Source of the DNA: Nitrosopumilales archaeon
Lineage (GTDB): Archaea > Thermoproteota > Nitrososphaeria > Nitrososphaerales > Nitrosopumilaceae
DNA length: 64,000 nucleotides
Reading direction: 5' to 3'
NCBI GenBank assembly: GCA_900299125.1
Contig: OMIR01000068.1
Location: 1 to 64,000 of the forward strand
Shown here: piece by piece, positions 54,140 through 63,398 of the stretch
Layout: the number at the start of each line of letters is the position of its first letter
Position numbering within the stretch: the stretch's first letter is position 1
Program-made: the position numbers and the translations under genes
Notes under the pieces: model-generated
Told to the model about the DNA's origin: nothing
The model's input: the letters and a program-made list of their open reading frames with translations, nothing else
Databases searched by the model: none

Positions 54140-54942
54140 TTTTTTGCTCTTCCAGCTTTACCTATTGCCCACAGAACAAACATCACAATTATGGCAATTA
54201 TGAAGGAAGCAATTACGGCAATTACAAATTCTTTACTCATACTTTTTGTATCCTGTGTTTGAATAGAAGTATCCAAAACACATTCTCCTTCCTTTAGTAT
54301 TGTTCCTGGGCCACACATTTGATCTACAACACATTCTCCGTCTTTGAGAATTGTTCCAGGACCGCATTTTTGTGATTGTACAAGAGGTATTTCCATAGGT
54401 TGTTCAGACTTTGATTCAGTTTTTGGTATTTCTATCGGTAGTTGTTCTGGTGTCTGTAAGGGTTCTTTTGGAGTCTCCTGAGTAACGACATTAGAATCTC
54501 CACTTATCGGTTCTGGAGTTTCCAATGGTGTGATTTCATCCGTTCCGAAATTTGTCTTACCTAATGAATTAATGTCTACAATATTAGTTCCCGACGGTAT
54601 AGTTATTGTTAAAGTACGAGATGTTGTAGTTTTCTCCTCAGTGAAAATGGCTTCTTCAGTATCTGCTAAAATCAAAAATTCATCATCCAGACCGTCCGTT
54701 TGAGAATCAAAAAAGGTTCGATCCAGGGTTAACACCAAAGTTCCATCGTCTTCAGACGTATTTACGAAAATAGAGAGTGTCCCAGATCCAATATCTGCCT
54801 CTATATCTTCAACAATCAAACCTGTGGCCTCATAGTTTACTTCGTAAGTTTTACCATTAACTTCTATCGAGGATGAAGATGCAAATGCGGTTGGCAAGGC
54901 TAAAAGGGTAAAAAATATGAGAAATACAAAGAATTTTTTCAT
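54136..54942 (-). CDS. Surface protein with CGPGTxLKxGECV tandem repeats and membrane anchor
   Basis: A 268-residue protein: signal peptide (1-21, ending AFA), a beta-rich domain (about 22-130), a Pro/Glu/Gln-rich stretch (about 138-187), two tandem 17-residue repeats with CGPGTILK(D/E)GECV (about 192-225), and a C-terminal membrane helix (about 240-260). Each repeat has two cysteines likely in a disulfide. Repeats of this kind are common near the anchors of archaeal surface proteins. Function unknown. ATG start; it overlaps the convergent gene by four bases. Confidence 0.82.
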   Translation of the reverse strand: MKKFFVFLIFFTLLALPTAFASSSSIEVNGKTYEVNYEATGLIVEDIEADIGSGTLSIFVNTSEDDGTLVLTLDRTFFDSQTDGLDDEFLILADTEEAIFTEEKTTTSRTLTITIPSGTNIVDINSLGKTNFGTDEITPLETPEPISGDSNVVTQETPKEPLQTPEQLPIEIPKTESKSEQPMEIPLVQSQKCGPGTILKDGECVVDQMCGPGTILKEGECVLDTSIQTQDTKSMSKEFVIAVIASFIIAIIVMFVLWAIGKAGRAKN

Positions 54943-55120
54943 AGGCTAACCCGCTCCCAATTCAGTATAAATTGTTTATTTTCTAAATGTGACTGCTTAT
55001 GATTCAACTAGATACGTCAAGAGGGGTTTTTTCATAAATTATACGATGATTTTATTGTGATCGTTTGGTCAAAAATTACACTTCCAAGTATAAATCGGCA
55101 GTATTCAATTAAAATTAGAT

Positions 55121-55140
55121 TCTCAAACGATATTTTGAGA
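55121..55140 (-). terminator. Inverted repeat downstream of the serA-like gene
   Basis: TCTCAAA (55121-55127) and TTTGAGA (55134-55140) flank CGATAT, 30 bases past the dehydrogenase stop on its strand, followed in that direction by T-rich sequence. This suits transcription termination. The same arms occur at 15830-15848, where they lie before a gene, so another role is possible. Confidence 0.4.
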
Positions 55141-55169
55141 CTGATTTAAAATCTCTTATCAATCCAGAT

Positions 55170-56102
55170 TTAGATTACACCACGAAGAATCTGAATGATT
55201 TTTTCTGCTATTATTGTTGCTGCTAGTGATTGTGCCTCTTTTGTCTGGGCACCAATATGAGGAGTTGCGATAAAATTAGGCAAACTCAGCAGTTTATTTC
55301 CAATTGCAGGTTCTTTATCAAAAACATCTAATGCTGCACCACCAAGATTTCCTGATTTGAGTGCCTCATAAAGTGCATTCTCATCTACCGTTCCTCCGCG
55401 AGAAGTGTTAATAATTCTCGATGTCTTTTTCATTGATGCAATTCGTTGTGCATTGATTAGATTTTTGGTACTATCCAAGAGCGGTATGTGTAATGAAACA
55501 TAATCGGCACTTTGCAATAATGTGTCTAAATCCGCTTTCATTAGACCAACCTCCTTTGCAAATTCAGCATCGATTGGAACAACATCAAATCCTATTATGT
55601 TCATGTTCAGAGCTCTTCCTAGTCTTGCTAGTCTTTTCCCAATATTGCCCAGTCCCACAATACCAAGATATTTTCCTGCAAGTTCACTTCCCATCAATTC
55701 TTTTTTTATCCAATTACTATTACGAAGTTCTCTGTCTGCTCTAGGAATATCTCTGGCCATTGAAAGCATTAGTCCAATTACCAGTTCTGCCACGGCATTC
55801 ATGGCTCCCTCTACTGCATTAATGACTCGAATATTTTTTGCCTTGGCAGCATCTGTATCTATATTGTCCAGTCCAACTCCTACTCGTGCAAGTATTTTAC
55901 ATTTTGTTGCTTTTTCTATCAGGTCCTTTGTTATGGTAGTTCTACTTCGAACAATTACAATCTCATAATCGCCGATTATTTTTACTAGTCCTTCAGAAGT
56001 AATTTGCGGTTCGTATGTTACTGATAGACCATTTTTTTGTAAGGTATTGTTTAAAACGGCATCCACTTGATCACATATCAAGACTTTTTCTGAAAAACTC
56101 AT
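55170..56102 (-). CDS. serA: D-3-phosphoglycerate dehydrogenase-type enzyme (no ACT domain)
   Basis: NAD-dependent 2-hydroxyacid dehydrogenase. The 310-residue protein has the Rossmann motif GIVGLGNIGKRLARLG, the catalytic Arg in VGVGLDNID... and RTSRGGTVDENALYEAL, Glu in DVFDKEP and His in TPHIGAQT. It ends without the ACT or allosteric domains of longer SerA proteins. The sequence fits 3-phosphoglycerate dehydrogenase of the serine pathway, though other hydroxyacid substrates cannot be excluded. ATG start. Confidence 0.88.
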   Translation of the reverse strand: MSFSEKVLICDQVDAVLNNTLQKNGLSVTYEPQITSEGLVKIIGDYEIVIVRSRTTITKDLIEKATKCKILARVGVGLDNIDTDAAKAKNIRVINAVEGAMNAVAELVIGLMLSMARDIPRADRELRNSNWIKKELMGSELAGKYLGIVGLGNIGKRLARLGRALNMNIIGFDVVPIDAEFAKEVGLMKADLDTLLQSADYVSLHIPLLDSTKNLINAQRIASMKKTSRIINTSRGGTVDENALYEALKSGNLGGAALDVFDKEPAIGNKLLSLPNFIATPHIGAQTKEAQSLAATIIAEKIIQILRGVI

Positions 56103-56169
56103 GTAGTGTGCCTCTTGAATTACGAAATATATTCATTTACTAAAAATACAAAAATAAGAAAATAGGGAT

Positions 56170-57546
56170 TTAGAGTCCTAATTCTGACTTGATTTCGTCA
56201 GCACGTTCATCAGTATACAATCCATGCAAATTCAGTTTTGGATGAGCAATAGAGTTCTTACCTGTTGGTGGAACTGCATCACTTGGATTACCCAAAAGTT
56301 CAGCATATGACTTTGCATCTGTGCCCAATTGTTCATTTAGACCAAATGGATCACCTGCAACAATGATTGTTGCTGCACCTGTAAAGATTGCCGCATAGTC
56401 ATGGTTTACTGCTGCATATGCACCTGGGTCGTCAAATACCATATCAACGATTGCTCCTTGAGAGCCACCAATTAGATATGTCTCTGTACCCTTGGATTGT
56501 AGTACACTTCCTTGATAAACACGGTCAATGATTTCACCTACGACGTGCCAGAACACTGGTTCATTTGCTTGATTCTCTATAAAGAATCTAACATGTTGAC
56601 CAGTCTCAACAAACAATAGTTGTGATTGGTATTGTTTCAAGTCTGGTGAGTTCCATGGCTGGACAACGAAGATGTTTTTATTTTCATCTCCTTTGATTAG
56701 TTTGTTGTGACCTGCGTTTGGAACATAGCCAAATGACATACCATTAACAACGGTGTATGTTGTCTCGTGTCTGAACATTTTTGCTTGATCATATCCACCT
56801 TCATCGTTCAGGTATAACTGAGCATATTGAAGTTGGAATTCAAGAGCGTCTGCGGAATATCTTTGTTTGTCAATTACGACATCACCATTGTCATTGAGTT
56901 TTGTTTTCTCAACAATTAGTGGTTTGTAACCCTTGATTGGGTCAACAATAGTCATTCCGTACATGCCGGACAATACATGTTGGTCCATTGCTGCAATGTT
57001 TACGCCAGAGCAGTGGTACTTGAAAGTACCAGGTACTTGGGCCACATAGCAGTATGTTTTGGATGTGCCGATTTGAGCGGCATCCATTCCAGAACCTGGA
57101 TGCATTTGTGCTGCATGCATATCATTTCCGTGAGGTGTCATTTCATCTGCTGGAACGGTTAGTGTCATCTTTACAACGTCGCCTTGTGTGACTCTAAGGG
57201 TTGGTCCTGGGACTTGACCGCTAAAAGTCTGGGCTTTGTATGTTTTACCACCCAATACTGGGAGGTCAACACTTCGTGCATAAAGATCAAAGCTAACCAC
57301 ATTTCTTCCTGGCTCGATATTATCGCAGTCTACTGCGGCATATGCCTGTGGCATTACAAGTTTCAAACCACCAATATCGTTGGTTTGAGACATGTTATCG
57401 TGTGTGGAAGCTGCCAGAGTTGAACCGACAACTTGGGAATTTGTGTATGTGCTTCCGAATAAGGTTGCTGCCAATACCGCTACTGCTGTAACGGAAAATA
57501 GCATACTATATCGCTTATTCATTGATTGAGAGACTTCGGTGATCAT
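56170..57546 (-). CDS. nirK: Copper-containing nitrite reductase
   Basis: Multicopper protein reducing nitrite to nitric oxide, highly expressed in ammonia-oxidising archaea. The 458-residue protein has an N-terminal signal or anchor (residues 11-35) and two cupredoxin domains. Copper ligands are complete: type 1 His139, Cys179, His190, Met195; type 2 His144, His178, His382. Catalytic Asp142 (NDMH) and His334 (FWHVVGE) are also kept. An extended C-terminus of about 50 residues follows. ATG start at 57546; an in-frame ATG at 57522 (MNKRYSML) is equally possible. Confidence 0.95.
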   Translation of the reverse strand: MITEVSQSMNKRYSMLFSVTAVAVLAATLFGSTYTNSQVVGSTLAASTHDNMSQTNDIGGLKLVMPQAYAAVDCDNIEPGRNVVSFDLYARSVDLPVLGGKTYKAQTFSGQVPGPTLRVTQGDVVKMTLTVPADEMTPHGNDMHAAQMHPGSGMDAAQIGTSKTYCYVAQVPGTFKYHCSGVNIAAMDQHVLSGMYGMTIVDPIKGYKPLIVEKTKLNDNGDVVIDKQRYSADALEFQLQYAQLYLNDEGGYDQAKMFRHETTYTVVNGMSFGYVPNAGHNKLIKGDENKNIFVVQPWNSPDLKQYQSQLLFVETGQHVRFFIENQANEPVFWHVVGEIIDRVYQGSVLQSKGTETYLIGGSQGAIVDMVFDDPGAYAAVNHDYAAIFTGAATIIVAGDPFGLNEQLGTDAKSYAELLGNPSDAVPPTGKNSIAHPKLNLHGLYTDERADEIKSELGL

Positions 57547-57628
57547 ATATAATAATTCGCATTATTCTCGATGTATAACCAGTATTTTTTCGCTGAGATT
57601 TTATTTTGGTTGAAAATTCTACCAGACA

Positions 57629-58990
57629 GTGGAATACAGAATTGACAGGGATTCTCTTGGAGAAGTAAAGATCCCAATAGATGCATACTATGGGGCATTC
57701 ACAGGTCGCGCCATGAACCAATATCATGTTACTGGTAAAAAATCCCATAAACATCTAATTTCGGCCTTTGTTATGATTAAGCGTTCGTCCGCTGTTGCAA
57801 ACATACAATGTGGTGTAATGGATAAGAAGTTAGGCAATGCGATAATATCTGCTTGTGATAAAATTCTGGCGGGAAAGTTTCAAGAAGGATTTGTCATAGA
57901 GGAAATCAACTCTGGAGCAGGTACCGCATTTAACATGAATACTAACGAAGTGATTTGTAATGTAGCCCTTGAGATCATGGGCAAGAAAAAGGGTCAAAAT
58001 GAATTCTTACATCCAAATGATCATGTAAACATGTCTCAGTCCAGCAATGATACATTTCCTACAGCGATGCATGTAGCGATTCTACTGAATCTCAAAGAAA
58101 CATTACCCGCCATAGATACTTTGATTAAGTCACTAAGCAAAAAGGCAAAGGAGTTTTCAGAATATAAAAAAATTGGACGTACTCATCTCATGGATGCACT
58201 TCCAGTCACATTAGGTAGCGAGTTTGCGGCATATGCTACATCAATCACTAAAGCAAGGAACGCCATCGTGCAGGCCACAAAAGAACTTGAACTAGTCGGA
58301 TTAGGTGGAACTGCAGTAGGTAACGGAGCCAATACTCCAAAAGGATATCGAAAAATCGTCATAACAGAACTAGCAAAAATTTCTGGATTGAAGTTGCGTC
58401 CAGAGCCAGATATGCAACATGCATTACAATCAAAGTTCGCAGTTGCTAATTTCTCCAGTGCAATGAGAAATCTGGCTTTAGAGATTAATAAAATTGCTAA
58501 TGACATTCGTCTAATGGCTTCAGGTCCAATTGCCGGCCTATCAGAAATTGGAATACCGGCAGTTCATGCTGGTTCTTCGATTATGCCTGGAAAAGTCAAT
58601 CCATCTTTGGCAGAGTGTCTCAATATGATTTGCTTCAGTATAATTGGAAACGACACGGTAGTTTCGAATGCTGCTCAAGGGGGACAATTTGAGTTGAATG
58701 TGATGTTACCAGGAATGCTAAAAGCAGTTTTAGACTCTACGGACATGCTCAAGAATTTTCTGCCAATATTTTCCAAGAATTTGATTGACGGACTAACAGC
58801 CAATGAAGAAAGACTAAGACAAAATATAGAAAAAAGTCCAGTCATCGTGACACTTCTTGCACCGAAAATCGGTTATCAGAAATCAGCAGATTTGTTCAAA
58901 GAATCTCTAAAGACAGGAAAGACCATCCGAGAACTAGTAGTGGAAAAGAAACTCTTATCAGAAAAAGAAGTCAATACTTTATTCAAATAA
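57629..58990 (+). CDS. fumC: Fumarate hydratase, class II
   Basis: Interconverts fumarate and malate. The 453-residue protein has the superfamily signature GSSIMPGKVNPSLAECLN and the fumarase-type HPNDHVNMSQSSNDTFPTAMH (aspartases have NNHVNMSQSTND), with the catalytic Thr-His region IGRTHLMDALPVTLG. Class II archaeal enzymes also act in the hydroxypropionate/hydroxybutyrate pathway lineages. Start is GTG. It precedes the methylthiotransferase gene by one base. Confidence 0.9.
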   Translation: MEYRIDRDSLGEVKIPIDAYYGAFTGRAMNQYHVTGKKSHKHLISAFVMIKRSSAVANIQCGVMDKKLGNAIISACDKILAGKFQEGFVIEEINSGAGTAFNMNTNEVICNVALEIMGKKKGQNEFLHPNDHVNMSQSSNDTFPTAMHVAILLNLKETLPAIDTLIKSLSKKAKEFSEYKKIGRTHLMDALPVTLGSEFAAYATSITKARNAIVQATKELELVGLGGTAVGNGANTPKGYRKIVITELAKISGLKLRPEPDMQHALQSKFAVANFSSAMRNLALEINKIANDIRLMASGPIAGLSEIGIPAVHAGSSIMPGKVNPSLAECLNMICFSIIGNDTVVSNAAQGGQFELNVMLPGMLKAVLDSTDMLKNFLPIFSKNLIDGLTANEERLRQNIEKSPVIVTLLAPKIGYQKSADLFKESLKTGKTIRELVVEKKLLSEKEVNTLFK

Positions 58991-58991
58991 C

Positions 58992-60260
58992 ATGGCAAAG
59001 ATATGGGTAGAGTCTTATGGTTGCTCTGCGAGTTTTGCCGATGCTGAAATGATATCAGGTTTGATAGTAAATGGCGGACATGTTCTTGCGGATAATTCTC
59101 ATGACGCTGATCTAAACCTCATCGTAACTTGCTCAGTAAAAGACGCCACTGCAAATAAGATGGTTAATAGAATCAAACGTTTGAAAACTAAACCGCTAGT
59201 AGTAGCTGGTTGTCTTGCAAAAGCAGAGCCAAAAGCAGTCCAAAGGTTTTCACCAAATGCCAGTCTAATGGGTCCAAATTCCGTCGGAAAAACTCTGCAA
59301 ATCATCAATACTGCTCTTGCAGGAAAAAAGAAAATAGAGTTAGAAGATTCAGATGTCACCAAGATAGGATTACCTAAAGTCAGACTCAATCCGATTGTTG
59401 GAATCGTAGAAATTGCATCAGGATGTATGAGTGAGTGCACGTTTTGTCAAACCAAGATAGCAAGGGGGGATCTTCAATCTTATCGTTTAGGCGACATTGT
59501 ACGACAAGTTACTCATGAAGTACAAGATGGCTGTAAGGAGATCTGGCTTACATCAACAGATAATGGTTGTTATGGATTTGACATTGGTTCAAATTTACCA
59601 GAACTTGTTAACAAGGTTGCAGATATTCCTCATGATTTTATGTTAAGAGTAGGCATGATGAACCCCATGTACATGCCAAAAATCAAATCAGAGTTGGTAA
59701 AATCTTTTGAAAACAACAAAGTCTTCAAGTTTTTACATGTGCCAGTACAGTCTGGGAGTGATACGATATTACACGCAATGAAAAGAGGTCACACTGCCCA
59801 GACATTTCGTGAGATAGTAAATCGATTTAGAGAAAGATTTCCCAAATTTACTGTGTCTACGGATATCATAGTTGGATTTCCTGGAGAAACAGATTATGAT
59901 TTTGATAAAACTGCAGAATTACTATTAGAGACAAGACCTGATGTAGTTAATCTCTCTAGATACAGTCAAAGGCCTGGCACTCCTGCTGCAGAACTAGTTC
60001 AAATTCCAGTAACTCAGGTTAAGATTCGCTCCAAGAAATTATTTGAAATTATAAATCAGATAGCCTTGGAAAATAACAAAAAGTGGATTGGTTGGACTGG
60101 AACTGTGCTTTTTGATGAACAGACCGATGAAATGGTCAGAGGTAGAAACTTTGCTTACAAACCAATTTTTGTTAAAGAACCAGTAAAAGTTGGTGAAATT
60201 CTCAATGTCACAATAGAACGTGTTACAAATCATGGGTTGTACGGTACTGTGGCTAGCTAA
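58992..60260 (+). CDS. tRNA N6-threonylcarbamoyladenosine methylthiotransferase (MtaB/CDKAL1 type)
   Basis: Radical SAM enzyme adding a methylthio group to t6A37 of tRNA. The 422-residue protein has the N-terminal MTTase domain (VESYGCSASFADAEMI with three Fe-S cysteines at about 10, 46 and 76), the radical SAM motif GCMSECTFCQTKIARG (about 146-155) and a C-terminal TRAM domain. The archaeal and eukaryal e-MtaB subgroup fits. ATG start, one base after fumC, hence co-transcribed though functionally unrelated. Confidence 0.92.
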   Translation: MAKIWVESYGCSASFADAEMISGLIVNGGHVLADNSHDADLNLIVTCSVKDATANKMVNRIKRLKTKPLVVAGCLAKAEPKAVQRFSPNASLMGPNSVGKTLQIINTALAGKKKIELEDSDVTKIGLPKVRLNPIVGIVEIASGCMSECTFCQTKIARGDLQSYRLGDIVRQVTHEVQDGCKEIWLTSTDNGCYGFDIGSNLPELVNKVADIPHDFMLRVGMMNPMYMPKIKSELVKSFENNKVFKFLHVPVQSGSDTILHAMKRGHTAQTFREIVNRFRERFPKFTVSTDIIVGFPGETDYDFDKTAELLLETRPDVVNLSRYSQRPGTPAAELVQIPVTQVKIRSKKLFEIINQIALENNKKWIGWTGTVLFDEQTDEMVRGRNFAYKPIFVKEPVKVGEILNVTIERVTNHGLYGTVAS

Positions 60261-60330
60261 AAGTTTTAGATCGGAGTTTGGATCAAAATTAAGTAAGAAG
60301 GTTTTTTATCGAATTTTGTGAGAGGCTCAC

Positions 60331-61275
60331 ATGGACTTTGTGAAACCCATCCTTTTGGTTGGAATAGGCGGAGCAGGCTCAAAGATGGCAAATAATGCCG
60401 CATCTCTTGTTGGTGCAGATGTATTTGCCATTAGTCATGATAGTAATGATTTGAGTTCTCATCACGACATCAAAATTCATGCTGAATCATACATCAACCC
60501 ATCAGCATATTTGATAAGGGCAGAGGCTCAAAAGGCTGAACAAAAGATTCGTGATAAATTTTCAAATTATAAGACTATAGTAGTTTTTGCCAATTTAGCT
60601 GGCAAGTCAGGATGTGCGGTTTCGCCAATGGTTGCAACAATTGCCAAAGAGGATGGAAAACACGTCCTGTCAATTGGAATAATGCCATTTAGATTTGAAA
60701 AAGAGAGGCTATTTCTTTCTGGAGTTACTCTGAAGAGATTACGCAGTAGTTCGGACTCTACAATTGTTGTTGATAATGATGCATTACTAGAAGCAAATCC
60801 AGACTTAACAGCATCCAAGTGCTACGAGATAACAAATCATGCAGTAATGTATGTGATAAACTCTCTTGCATCTTCTAACATTTCAGATAATCTTAACATC
60901 TTATCCACAAGCAAGAATGAAAAGGATATCGAGACATCATTACGTGAATCTATTCAGATGCTATATGAGGATGCACCTCCAAAAGCCATCAAGAAGACAA
61001 TGTTGTACGTATTTGGTACCGATAATGTTTCAGTAGGAAAAATCAATTCTGTTGTAAACACAATTACAGGCGTGTTTAATGAAAACAATACAGGCGTATC
61101 ACTTGCCACTACTCAGGGAGATAAGTCTCAAGTCGTAATGGTAAGCTCTGTTGAAGGAACATTGAAATTTGATTCCTATGACCCACTTGGAGTCATTCCC
61201 AAGGAAAACACACTTGATTGGGATGTTCCTGAATCTTCAATCAAGACTGGAATAGATCTATACCAATTAGAGTAA
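60331..61275 (+). CDS. Divergent FtsZ/tubulin-like GTPase family protein
   Basis: A 314-residue tubulin-superfamily protein. It keeps the N-terminal glycine loop GIGGAGSKMANN (about 11-22), strands resembling FtsZ (FAISHDSND) and the IMPFRFEKERL segment (PFxFE in FtsZ). The signature GGGTGTG is replaced by AGKSGCA (90-96) and no NxDxAD synergy loop is found, so GTP hydrolysis is doubtful. Thaumarchaeal FtsZ-like proteins are known to be divergent in this way; division in these archaea is mainly by CdvABC. ATG start, own promoter region. Confidence 0.85.
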   Translation: MDFVKPILLVGIGGAGSKMANNAASLVGADVFAISHDSNDLSSHHDIKIHAESYINPSAYLIRAEAQKAEQKIRDKFSNYKTIVVFANLAGKSGCAVSPMVATIAKEDGKHVLSIGIMPFRFEKERLFLSGVTLKRLRSSSDSTIVVDNDALLEANPDLTASKCYEITNHAVMYVINSLASSNISDNLNILSTSKNEKDIETSLRESIQMLYEDAPPKAIKKTMLYVFGTDNVSVGKINSVVNTITGVFNENNTGVSLATTQGDKSQVVMVSSVEGTLKFDSYDPLGVIPKENTLDWDVPESSIKTGIDLYQLE

Positions 61276-61310
61276 TTGACTAATTAATACAGCTTAACGA
61301 ATTTCTAAAA

Positions 61311-61769
61311 TTACTTAGATTTCTTGGCGGGCTTTTTTTGTTCCTTTTTATCTGGTACGCCCTTCTTTTCAGTCTTTTTTTCTTCTTTCTTCACAGGTCC
61401 ATCTTGTGATTTGTTTTTTCCTACCTTAGTTGGTTGCTCAGTATTATCTTGCTTTACTTCGACTTTTGGCTCAGGTTTAGATTCCTCCTTTTTGGCCTTT
61501 GGTTTTTCTTCTTCTCGATATGGTGATACCATCACATATCCATCGTCTGTCTTAGCCATTTTGACCCGTATTTTTCTTGGCGGGCTACGAATTCCTCTTT
61601 CCCAAATAGCATGAGATAAATCCTGATCTATTTTGATTTGCCCTGTCTTCATATGATGCTCTGTGAATTCTCGAATCATGTTGATTGCACGTTTTGCTCT
61701 TTGATTATTTGGAGAAAGCCAAACTTTACCTAGGTTAATTGTATAAACCCGTTCTGATTCTTGGGACAA
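61311..61769 (-). CDS. rpl31e: 50S ribosomal protein eL31 with long charged tail
   Basis: Residues 1-92 match eL31: RVYTINLGKVWLSPNNQRAKRAINMIREF, DLSHAIWERGIRSPPRKIRVKMAK. The remaining 60 residues are a Lys/Glu/Pro low-complexity tail, making the protein 152 residues against about 85-100 in most archaea. Start is TTG, one base after the eL39 stop, so both are in one transcript. The tail may contact rRNA or other factors; its role is unknown. Confidence 0.93.
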   Translation of the reverse strand: MSQESERVYTINLGKVWLSPNNQRAKRAINMIREFTEHHMKTGQIKIDQDLSHAIWERGIRSPPRKIRVKMAKTDDGYVMVSPYREEEKPKAKKEESKPEPKVEVKQDNTEQPTKVGKNKSQDGPVKKEEKKTEKKGVPDKKEQKKPAKKSK

Positions 61770-61770
61770 T

Positions 61771-61929
61771 TTATCCTACCTCCACATCAGTTGCTCTCCA
61801 AGCCCTGCGCTTAGGATTTGAGCGAACCTGTCGTTTAGTTTTCAGTATAATCCACGCTGGAACTGCAGAATTCTGCTTTGTCTTCTTCTGAAGTCTAATT
61901 TTACGTCCAGAGTGCTTTCTTGTCGCCAT
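61771..61929 (-). CDS. rpl39e: 50S ribosomal protein eL39
   Basis: A 52-residue basic protein with ATG start that matches eL39: [20 protein letters not shown], then [30 protein letters not shown], including the conserved W(I/V)xxKT and NPKRRxWRxxxL pattern. It lines the exit tunnel of the ribosome. It begins the eL39-eL31 pair, a conserved archaeal gene order. Confidence 0.95.
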   Translation of the reverse strand: MATRKHSGRKIRLQKKTKQNSAVPAWIILKTKRQVRSNPKRRAWRATDVEVG

Positions 61930-61984
61930 GAAAATTGAGGCAATTCAACCTATTTTTAAATGAATCTGAGTTTCTGTGTCAATT

Positions 61985-62542
61985 TTACAAAATTTGATTA
62001 GATTTGAAAATATCAGCGATTTGTTTGAGCATTCTTGCCGATGCACCCCAAATCATGTTATCACCATAAGTTAGCTTGTATGACTCTGATATTGAGACAT
62101 GTTCAGGATCTTCATCATTTTCAAGTTTTTGCAGTAATGGGATAATTGGAAAATGTAAAATTTCATCAACCTCAGAATTTGGTTGTAAATGTGTGATTTG
62201 TTCCAGAATCGCAATAAATGGAATGATTGTAAACCCAGAACTTCTTGTCCGAACCGGATTTAGCTGTCCTACCACTTTTTGAATCGGTACATCTAAGCCG
62301 ATTTCCTCAAGTGTTTCACGAATAGCAGTATCAAGAAGGTTATCATCAGAGACGTCAATTTTTCCTCCCGGAAAAGAAATTTCTCCAGCATGCTGTTGCA
62401 TTGTTGTTGGTTTTTTTGTCATTATTATTTTGTGGTCTTTACCATAAATCACAATCAGGACAGCGGCGTGTTTGGTAGAGTTATCATTCAAATGAGGTAA
62501 AATTTCTGAGCTAAGAATCTTTTGGAGTGTTTCAGTATACAT
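61985..62542 (-). CDS. Nudix hydrolase, CoA pyrophosphatase-like
   Basis: A 185-residue hydrolase of nucleoside diphosphate compounds. The Nudix box is GGKIDVSDDNLLDTAIRETLEEIG, with the REXXEE core intact (first Glu is Asp). The preceding KPTTMQQHAGEISFPGGK (UPF0035-like HxGEISFPGG) is the CoA-pyrophosphatase (NudL/YeaB) signature. It could hydrolyse CoA or related compounds. ATG start, divergent from the MetF-like gene. Confidence 0.88.
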   Translation of the reverse strand: MYTETLQKILSSEILPHLNDNSTKHAAVLIVIYGKDHKIIMTKKPTTMQQHAGEISFPGGKIDVSDDNLLDTAIRETLEEIGLDVPIQKVVGQLNPVRTRSSGFTIIPFIAILEQITHLQPNSEVDEILHFPIIPLLQKLENDEDPEHVSISESYKLTYGDNMIWGASARMLKQIADIFKSNQIL

Positions 62543-62614
62543 ACCTCATAATTGTTGGTTCAATGATTTATTCCTTCAAAGGTTATTAATCAATAAAAAT
62601 AGATAATTTTCAAG

Positions 62615-63385
62615 TTGACTATTCGATACGAAATAAATCCCCCACGGGTAATCCAAGATAACGCACTTTCACATAAACAAGTCAAGTTATTGTTAGATAA
62701 AGTTCAAAAAAGAATCATCGCGGCTTCAAAATTTTGTAACGGAATACATCTAACAGATTCAGTTCTTGGAGTACCCAGGATTTCACCAATTACAACAGGG
62801 GCCATAATTAGAAACATCGGAGTCAATGTAGACATTACAGCCAGCTTACGTGTTCGAGATCGAAACATTACCGCATTAACACAGTCGGTATACGATGCAG
62901 TTTTACTGGGTTTAGACGGTTTACTAATCTTAAAGGGTGACGAACCACCTGCTGGGCCAAAGGATTCTAAGTTAATCCCAAGCGAGATAGTGAAATATTT
63001 TACAAAACAGGGATTTGGTAATAATCTGGACTTTTTTTTGTCAATTTCTGCAAATCCAGATTTTGCAAAGATTCAGAAAAAAATAGACTCAGAACCAACG
63101 GGTTTTATCACACAAGTCATACAAGAACCCGCACAAGTACATAGAATTGTTGACAAATTAAAGCCTCAAGGGTTCAGAATCATCCCATGTGTGATGATCC
63201 CATCCATTAAAAACGCCAATTCTGCCAAGATGGTAGGAATAGAATTTTTACAATATCAAGATAATGTACTTGATTTCATTAAAGAAATTCACAAGTCTGC
63301 AGGAGATATTCTGATTACATCTCCTAATGATTCAAAAGCTGCACTAAAGATTTTGTCTCAGTTCAAAGGATTAAAAAGAAAATAA
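62615..63385 (+). CDS. Methylenetetrahydrofolate reductase-like protein (MetF family)
   Basis: A 256-residue TIM-barrel protein with MetF-like motifs: RYEINPPRV, GIHLTDSVLGVPRISP, LLILKGDEPPAGP (GDxP) and TGFITQVIQEPAQVHRI (acidic/QxxF region of MTHFR). FAD-binding residues are not certain. It precedes the methionine synthase gene by 13 bases on the same strand, fitting supply of methyl groups for methionine synthesis. Archaeal folate or pterin type unknown. TTG start. Confidence 0.82.
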   Translation: MTIRYEINPPRVIQDNALSHKQVKLLLDKVQKRIIAASKFCNGIHLTDSVLGVPRISPITTGAIIRNIGVNVDITASLRVRDRNITALTQSVYDAVLLGLDGLLILKGDEPPAGPKDSKLIPSEIVKYFTKQGFGNNLDFFLSISANPDFAKIQKKIDSEPTGFITQVIQEPAQVHRIVDKLKPQGFRIIPCVMIPSIKNANSAKMVGIEFLQYQDNVLDFIKEIHKSAGDILITSPNDSKAALKILSQFKGLKRK

Positions 63386-63398
63386 TAGTAAACCCCAC

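Noticed and set aside
61985-62542. Nudix box with Asp instead of the first Glu as a sign of inactivity
   Set aside because: The catalytic REXXEE core is intact and the substitution is conservative; the CoA-type signature is well kept.
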